Below, piece by piece: positions 20,601 through 29,600 of a stretch of 64,000 nt of DNA. Source of the DNA: Mycoavidus sp. B2-EB. GTDB taxonomy: Bacteria; Pseudomonadota; Gammaproteobacteria; Burkholderiales; Burkholderiaceae. Position 1 is the stretch's first letter. Each line of letters opens with the position of its first letter. Both the position numbers and the translations under genes were made by a program. Below the pieces are notes generated by a model that was not told where the DNA came from, did not search any database, and was given only the letters and a program-made list of their open reading frames with translations. Location of the stretch: positions 310,001 to 374,000 of the forward strand of contig NZ_AP021872.1 of the NCBI RefSeq assembly GCF_014218255.1, written 5' to 3'.

Positions 20601-23600
20601 CGAATGGGCGCAAAGCGGATATCAATGCACACTTTGCTACCGGTAACGCATGTTCGGTGGCAGCAGGTCGGCTGTCGTATTTCTTCGATTGGCAGGGTCC
20701 CGCACTCAGTATTGATACTGCGTGCAGCTCATCGCTGGTCGCGGTGCACACGGCATGCCGCAGTTTATTAGGTGGAGAATGCAATTTGGCCTTGGCTGCC
20801 GGAGTCAATTTGTTGCTTGACGAGAAGCGGTTCCTGGCATACGAACAAGCAGGCATGCTCTCCCCTGATGGTCGGTGCAGAACGTTTGATGCCTCAGCGA
20901 ATGGATATGTGCGAGGAGAGGGTTGCGCGGCGGTGATCTTGAAGCGCTTATCCGATGCGCAGGCTGACGGGGATCCGATCATCGCAGTTATTCTGGGCAG
21001 TGCGATTAATCAAGATGGCAGTAGCAGCGGCTTAACTGCGCCGAGCCAGTTGGCGCAGCAGGCGGTGATCGAAGCAGCGTTAGCCCAGGCAAAGGTGGAG
21101 TCCAAAGAAATAAGCTACCTGGAGGCGCATGGTACCGGCACCAAACTGGGCGACCCCATCGAGGTGATGGCTGCTGCTCAAGTGCTTGGGGCTGGGCGGC
21201 CATCCGATCAACCTCTGTTGCTCGGCTCACTCAAAAGCGTGATGGGTCATTTAGAAGCTGCGGCTGGCATTGCTGGGCTCATCAAGACCGTATTGTCGAT
21301 ACAGCATGGGGTGATTCCAGAGCAGTTGCACTTTGAAACACCGAATCCGCATATTCCTTGGGAACGCTTGCCGGTGCAGGTGGTAGCGCAAACCCAAGCG
21401 TGGCCAGCGGGGCTTAAACGGGCAGGAGTCAGCTCATTTGGCTTTAGCGGAACCAATGCGCATGTCATCGTTGGGGAATATCTTGCACCTAAGAGGGTGC
21501 CGACAGAAGTGAGTGGCCCGCAAATAGTGGTGCTATCGGCCAAAAATGAGGAGCGGCTGCGAGAGCAGGCGCAGCATTTGTTGGCGTACTTAGAATGTCA
21601 TGATGAAGTGAACCTGGCTGATTTGGCATATACGCTTCAGGTGGGGCGCGAAGCGCTGGAGGCCAGATTGGCCCTGGCGGTGAGTACCGTCGATGGACTG
21701 AAAAAACAGTTACTACGCTATGTGCGAGGCGAGGCGGCTGAGGATATCTACCAGGGTGAAGCCAAACGCGCTCAAGCGATGCTCACGATATTCGGGGCCG
21801 ATGAGGATTTGCAGCAAGTGTTCGCAATGTGGGCTGCCAAGGGCAAACTTGGCAAACTGGCCCAGTTGTGGGTGCAAGGATTAGCTGTGGAGTGGGGGCG
21901 ATTGTATGGCGCAGCGAAGCCTAAGCGGATAAGCCTCCCAACCTATCCATTCGCGAAGGAACGGTACTGGGTGCCAGCAGTGACGGTGCGGGGCAACTCA
22001 GAGCATCAGTTGCATCCATTAGTCCACCGCAACACGTCGTCTTTGAGTAAGGAGCGTTTTAGCACGATACTTACGGGCCAAGAGTTTTTCCTGAGTGATC
22101 ATGTGGTGCGAGGCGAGCGAGTCGTGCCTGGCGTAGTACAGCTGGAGTGGGCACGTGCCGCAGTAGTGTTGGCAAGTGATGGTCATGGCGCGGCGGAAGA
22201 GCTATCGGTTGTGCTGCAAGAGGTAACATGGTCATGCCCACTTGTGATCACGCAACCGCAAGAAGTGCATATCGCGCTGGAACTACAGGAGGACGGCCGT
22301 ATCGGTTTCGAAATCTACAGTGAGAGGGGCGGCGAGACAGTTGTGTACAGCCAGGGTTGGGCTCAGCTGGCTGAGATCGATGAGGCGCGATGGGTAGATT
22401 TAGAGGCGGTGCGAGAGCCGTGTGAAAAAACTTTAGCGGGCGAGGCATTTTATGCGCGCTGTGCCCAATCGGGGTTGACTTTCGGCCCGAGCTTCCAGGT
22501 TTTAAATGAATTATGGTTAGGCAATAACCTAGCAGTGGGCGCATTGAATGCTACTGGTGAAGCGCTCGTTGGATACGAATGGATACCGAATTTGCTGGAT
22601 GGAGCGCTCCAGACGAGCCTGGGGCTGATGTATGAGAACAGCGTACATCTAGTATTGCCATTCACGGTGGCGCAGGTAAGGCAGTGGGGGGAAATACCAA
22701 CGACTGCCTGGGCGGTAGTCCGTCCGAGCATGGGTGACAGTACGGCAATGCGTAAATTCGACATCGACATTGTCGATGCCACTGGACGGGTCGTACTATG
22801 TTTAACTGGCTTTGGCGCACGGCCCGCGCATAAAGCCGTTGATGACGTGGCTACTGTACCTCCCCCAGCACAACATACTCTGCCGGAGTCAGACTGGGTA
22901 GGCGAGTTAATCCTAGCGCCGGTATGGGAAGTGATAGAGGAAAAAGAAGAAGCCTGGCCGCTTCCTCAACAGCGAGTCGCACTGATGGGCTCTCCCGATG
23001 CCTCGCGATCCGCCTGGTTCTTACATTACCCACAGGCGCAACAGATCGACCTAACAGGAGCAGAGAGTTTAGAAGCGCTAACGGATCGCTTACGCAGTGA
23101 TTCTCAGTTTGATCATCTTGTGTGGTGGGTGCCGTCAGCTAATGCATTGGCAACGCAACTGGGATTCAGATTGATTAAAGCACTGCTGGCGCTGGGTTAC
23201 GGCTCACGTTCCTTGGGCTTGACGGTGGTAACGCGGCAGGCGCAGACGGTGTGGTCAGGAGAGGAGGTCGATGCCACGGCAGCCAGTGTGCATGGATTGA
23301 TTGGCTCATTGGCCAAAGAGTATGCGCATTGGCGGATCCGGCTGCTCGATGTGCCGGCTGACGAGGACATCGCATTAGCGAGCCTGCTAAGGCTACCCTC
23401 CAATAGTCAGGGCGAGGCACGAGCGTACCGGCACGGGCAGTGGTACCAGCAAAGACTGGCTCCATGCGCCTTGCCTGCAGTTATGGATTCACCTTACCGT
23501 ATGGGTGGGGTGTACGTGATACTGGGCGGAGCAGGTGGTTTAGGGATAGCCTTAAGCGAATATTTAATTCGGCATTACCAGGCCCAAGTGGTTTGGTTAG

Positions 23601-26600
23601 GCCGGCGCACCGAAGATGCATCGATTGCACAACAACGCGCACGGCTTGGCGCATTCGGGCCGACACCGCTCTACTTGCAGGCGGATGCAACCGAGCGGGA
23701 GGCTCTGGTACTAGCGCATACCGCAATTCGCCAACGTTTCGGCGAGATCCATGGTGTGGTGCATGCGGCGATCGTGTTGGCCGACCAGAGCCTGGCGCAG
23801 ATGGATGAGGCAAGCTTTGAAGCGGCCTGGTTAGCCAAGGCGGCGAGTACCTTGCATTTGACAGAGATATTTGGCCAAGAGGAACTGGACTTCTTGTTGT
23901 TCTTCTCGTCGTTGTTAAGCTTTATTAAGCCGCCAGGGCAAAGCAATTATGTGGCGGGATGTTGTTATACCGACGCTTTTGCGCAAGCATTGCGTAATCA
24001 GCACGAGGGATGGAAGTACCCAGTAAAGATCATGCACTGGGGCTATTGGGGCAGTGTGGGGGCGGTGGCCTCGGCCTCCTACCGTGAGCGCATGGCGCAG
24101 ATGGGTCTCGACTCGATTGAACCACCCGAAGCAATGGCGGCATTGGAACAACTGCTGGCCCATCCGATAGAGCAATTGATATTCGTGAAAACAACGCAAG
24201 CGGCAGCGGCTGGCGCGTTGAAGATTGCGCAAGAGACGGTAACGGTGGTATTGGCCACGCCGGCTGTAGTGTTACCACCGGTTGAGACAGTCGCATTGCC
24301 GCAAGAGGCAGCCCAGGATCTGACGAATCTTGATAAACAGCTTGCCCCATTACTGCACACACAGTTAGCAGCAATGGGCTGGCTTGGAGCAGAGGCATAT
24401 CCCTCAGAGCGTTACGCGCAGTGGCATGCGCACAGCCTACGTTTGTTAGAAGCACACGGACTACTTGCGCAGATACCCACGGAAGAACCCGCTCAGTTGT
24501 GGGCCAAATGGATCGCGTATTGTGCAGCTGCACAAGATAACCCTGCGCTACGAGCCCAAGTCCAATTGGTGAATGCCATGTTACGGACATTGCCCACGGT
24601 GCTACGCGGCGAACGAGCAGCAACCGAGGTATTGTTTCCGCAAGGGCAGTTAGATCAGGTAGAAGGGGTGTATTGCGGTCATCCAGTAGCAGACTACTTC
24701 AATGCGGTACTCACAGAGCGGCTTATCACGTATGTGCAGGCACGCTTGCAAGAGGATCCTCAGACAAGACTTCGTATCTTGGAGATCGGCGCGGGTACAG
24801 GGGGCACCAGTGCGGCATTGTTTGCTCAACTGTCGCCCTATATGTCGCAGATTGAAGCTTACTGTTATACAGATGTGTCACCCGCGTTTCTGTTGCATGC
24901 GCAACAGCATTACGCGTCACAGGCACCGTATTTGCAAACACAGCGACTTGACATTGAGCGCGATCCGATCGAGCAGGATTTTGCACTGGGGCATTACGAT
25001 GTAGTGGTGGCGGCCAACGTGTTACATGCTACGCACGATATCCGCTGTACGCTACGCCATGTCAAGGCCTTGCTTAAGGGCAATGGTTTACTGCTACTCA
25101 ACGAATTGACCGACACGGGTCTTTTTTTTCATTTGACATTCGGGCTATTGGATGGCTGGTGGCTGGCTGAAGATAGTGTATTGCGCAACACAGGCACACC
25201 AGGGCTGAAGCCGTCTATGTGGAAGCAGGTACTGACAGCCGAAGGGTTTAAAGCGATTACTTTTCCTGCCGAGGCGGCGCATGGGTTCAGCCAGCAGGTT
25301 GTTTCAGCTTTTAGCGATGGCATAGTGCATCAGCGGCGACGGGGCGAATCGCAGATCAGTCCAGCGAGTTCTGATGAGGTGGCGCTACAAACTGTCTCTG
25401 CCCTGCAGACGCCACGTCAATTGCCTTCCGAGATCCAGATACCCCAAACCATTGAACAGCAGCTGGCATTACACGTACGTCGTTGTATCTGTGAGGGCGT
25501 CGCCAAGACGCTCAAAGTGGATGCGGAGAAGCTGGTACAAAACCGTGCTTTTGCAGAGTACGGCGTGGACTCTATCACTGGGGTAGCGCTGGTCAATGCA
25601 ATCAATACGCAGTTGGGGTTGACGCTGCCGACTACGGTGCTATTTGACTACGCGACGATCGAGCAATTGTCCTCACATATTATTTCTGCACATTGGGAGC
25701 GGCTGAAACTCACTTTGACTTCCGTCATGCAAAATCCATCTGCGCCAGCTAAATTTCGGAAGTTAGATGGGGCCCGCCGTCAAGATGGGCAACCCTCTGC
25801 ATTAGCGGGTTCTAAGGCGTCGATGCCTTGGGAACCGATTGCGGTGATCGGGATGAGTGGGCGTTTTGCCCGTGCAAATAACCTACAGGCGTTATGGGCT
25901 GCGCTGGCGAAAGGCGAAGATTTGACCGAGGAGGTGTCGCGCTGGGACTTGTCGCGTCACTACTCACCTACGAGTCCACCCTATTGCAAACGGGGCGGCT
26001 TTTTGCGTGATATTGATTGCTTCGACCCCCTATTTTTTAACATCTCAGGGTTAGAAGCGACTTATATGGACCCACAACAACGTCTGTTCTTGGAGGAAGC
26101 GTGGCGGGCGCTGGAGGATGCGGGTTATGCGGGAGCCGGTATTGCGGGTCAACGTTGCGGTGTCTATGTAGGGTGCTCTGCCGGGGATTATCAGAATCTT
26201 GTCGATGCTGCTGCGCCGCCACAGGCGCTTTGGGGCAATGCGAATTCGGTGACTCCGGCGCGCATTGCCTACCATCTAAATTTGCAAGGACCCGCGCTCG
26301 CCATTGATACGGCATGTTCGAGTTCGCTGGTGGCATTACACCAAGCCTGCCAAAGTTTGCGTACGGGTGAGGTTGAATTGGCATTGGCCGGAGGTGTGTT
26401 TGTCCAGAGCACCGAGAGTTTTTATGTGCTCGCTAATCGAGCGGGGATGCTCTCACCTACAGGACATTGTTACACCTTTGATGCCCGGGCTGATGGTTTT
26501 GTGCCGAGCGAGGGCGTGGGCGTGGTAGTGCTCAAACGTTTATCGCAAGCGCAAACGGATGGAGACCATATCTATGGCGTGATTTTGGGTTCAGGGACCA

Positions 26601-29600
26601 ATCAAGATGGCGCCACCAATGGCATTACGGCACCGAGCGCGATTTCGCAGGAGCGCTTAGAGCGTGACGTGCAGCAGAGCTTTCAGATTGACCCGAAAAC
26701 GATTCAATGGGTAGAGGCGCATGGTACAGGAACTGTGCTGGGTGATCCCATTGAATTCCGTGCCCTCACGCAGGCGTTTAATCAGGGTGAATCACGCTCG
26801 CCTACCTTGGGGCTTGGTTCGATCAAAAGTAATCTCGGACACACAGTCGCAGCAGCAGGGATTGCTGGCGTACTCAAGATATTGCTGGCTTTACAGCATC
26901 GACAGATTCCGCCCTCCCTCCACTTTGTGCAAGGTAATCCGCATATTGATTTTGAGCATAGTCCGTTCTACATCAATACCGAGCTTAAAGCATGGGAGAC
27001 CGGTGCCGGTACAGAACGACGAGCGGCGGTAAGTTCGTTTAGCCTTAGCGGCACCAATGCTCATGCAGTGATTGGTGAGGTGCCGGCTCGTATTGCGCAG
27101 GAGTCTTCCAGACCAAGCTATTTGATTGTGCTATCGGCGCGTACGCCAGAGCAGTTACGCCGTCAGGCTGAACAACTGGTCGCACACTGTCAGCAAGAAA
27201 TGCCTGAGATAGAAGCGATGAGCCATACCTTATGGATGGGGCGGCACCACTGTGATCATCGGCTGGGGTGTATAGCGCAAAATAGTGCGCAAGTGATGGA
27301 ACGGTTGCAGCAATGGCTAACACAAGGCAAAGCGATTGGGGTAACGGTTAACCATATCAAAACGGTACAAGACGCACAATCAGTGCTTGTGCGTCTAGGT
27401 AAACAGTGCTTGGAGGAATATAACAAGGCGACAGTAGTCGAAGACGCGCAAGAGTCGCTTGCGGTTATCGCCGATTTGTATTGCCAAGGCTATGATCTGC
27501 CATGGACGCAGTTATTTGATCAAATAAAGCCGCAGCGAATTAGCCTTCCAACATACCCCTTTGCTAAGGAACGGTACTGGGTACCGCGAATGGTCGCGCA
27601 GGGCGGACCAGAATGCCAGCTGCATCCGCTGGTACACAGAAACACGTCTGATTTGAGCGAGCAGCGTTTTAGCACAACGCTTACCGGCGAGGAATTCTTT
27701 CTGCGCGATCATGTGGTTCAAGGCGAACGGGTCGTGCCTGGAGCGGTACAACTTGAGTGGGCGCGCGCAGCAGTGGCTTTAGCCAGTCCTAGTGCGGCGG
27801 GGCAAGTCGTCATGTTAGAAGAGGTAACGTGGCTGCGCCCACTCGTCGTTGCGCAGGCGCGCGAGGTGCATATTGGTCTTGAAGCACAGGAAGATGGTCG
27901 TATTGGTTTTGAGATCTACACGGCTAACAATGGGGACGAGGTAGCCGTGTATAGCCAAGGCTGGGCCGAGTTACAGTTAACCGAAGTCGAAGTGGGCGAG
28001 GCGCCGTGGGTCGATCTGGAGGCGCTGCAAGGGCAATGTGAGCAGAGCCTGGCAGGAGAAGAATGTTATGCACGGTTTGCGCAACAGGGGTTAAATTTTG
28101 GTCCGAGCTTCCAGGTTTTAAACGAATTGAGCATGGGGCATCACCTCGCGATAGGCACTTTGCGCTTAGCTGCAGAGGCGCCAGTTGGATATCTATGGGC
28201 GCCGAATCTGCTAGATGGAGCGCTGCAGGCAAGCGTCGGATTGACTCAGGCCACAGTAGGCGAAACCGTAGCATTACTGTTCTCAGTGGCGCGCGTAAAG
28301 CAGTGGGGCGAAATACCGACGACCGCTTGGGCGGTGGTGCATCCGAGTCCAAGTGTCAGAGACGGCGCAGCACTGCGTAAATTTGATGTCGATATTGTTG
28401 ATGCCAGTGGACGAGTAGCGCTACGTTTAAGTGGTTTGAGCACACGGTCTCAGCATCAGGCAGTGGATGGCACAGTGACTGCTCTTGACTCAACTCCACC
28501 ATCATTTGCTGTGCTGGAGCCGGGCGAATTAATGCCGGCCCTGGCACGGGAGGCCATAGAAGAAAAAAATATCTTTAAGGTTGGTGGGTCCGAAACGGTA
28601 GCAACGGTGCCCGCGGCACCCGCTGTGAAGTTGTCGCAAGCAGCGCCGGTTACGCAGCCGGTGGACGCGATGCAAGATAGCGCGGATATTGAAGCACAGC
28701 TCGCACCGTTATTACGAATGCAGTTGGCTGCAATCGGATGGCTCACAGCAGAGACCTGTCCATTAGAGCATTATGCACAGTGGCACGCACACAGTTTACG
28801 TTTGCTAGAGATACACGGACTGCTTACACAAGCACCCACAGCAGAAGAGGCCGCGCAATTATGGGCGAAATGGGAAGCCTATCGCGCAGCCGTGCAAGAC
28901 AAGCCTGCGCAGCGGATCCGGGTGGAGTTGGTGGATGCCACATTGCGGGCTTTGCCTGGGGTACTGCGCGGTGAGTTAGCGGCAACTGAGGTTCTGTTTC
29001 CACAAGGACGGCTAGATCGGGTGGAGGGTGTGTATCGCAATCATCCAGTAGCGGACTACTTCAACGCGATACTCGCCGAACGGCTTATCGCATATGTGCA
29101 AGCACGTTTGCAAGCAGAGCCACAAGCTAGACTGCGCATACTCGAGATTGGTGCGGGCACAGGCGGCACCAGTACAGCATTGTTTGCACAACTGATGCCG
29201 TATGCAGCGCAGATTGAAGAGTATTGCTATACAGATATGTCAGTGGCGTTTCTGCTCCATGCGCAACAGCATTATGCGTCGCAAGCGCCATATTTGCGCA
29301 CACAGCGACTCGATATTGAGCGTGATCCGATGGCACAGGATTTTGCGCGAGGGCATTACGACGTGGTGGTCGCAGCCAATGTCCTACATGCGACGCGTGA
29401 TATCTGCCACACCGTGCATCATGCCAAAACGCTGCTTAAGGGGAATGGTTTGCTGCTGCTCAACGAACTAACCAACACCGGCCTGTTTATCCACTTGACG
29501 TTCGGGCTATTGGACGGTTGGTGGTTAGCTAAGGATAAGGCGCTGCGCATGGAGGGTAGCCCCGGGTTGACGCCATCGATGTGGCGACAGGTGCTGGCAG

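Noticed and set aside
23524-24000. KR of module 1 as inactive because the YxxxN position holds Cys (NYVAGC)
   Set aside because: NYVAGC-type sequences are common in ketoreductases of trans-AT lines, and the NADPH loop and Tyr are intact, so inactivity cannot be claimed.
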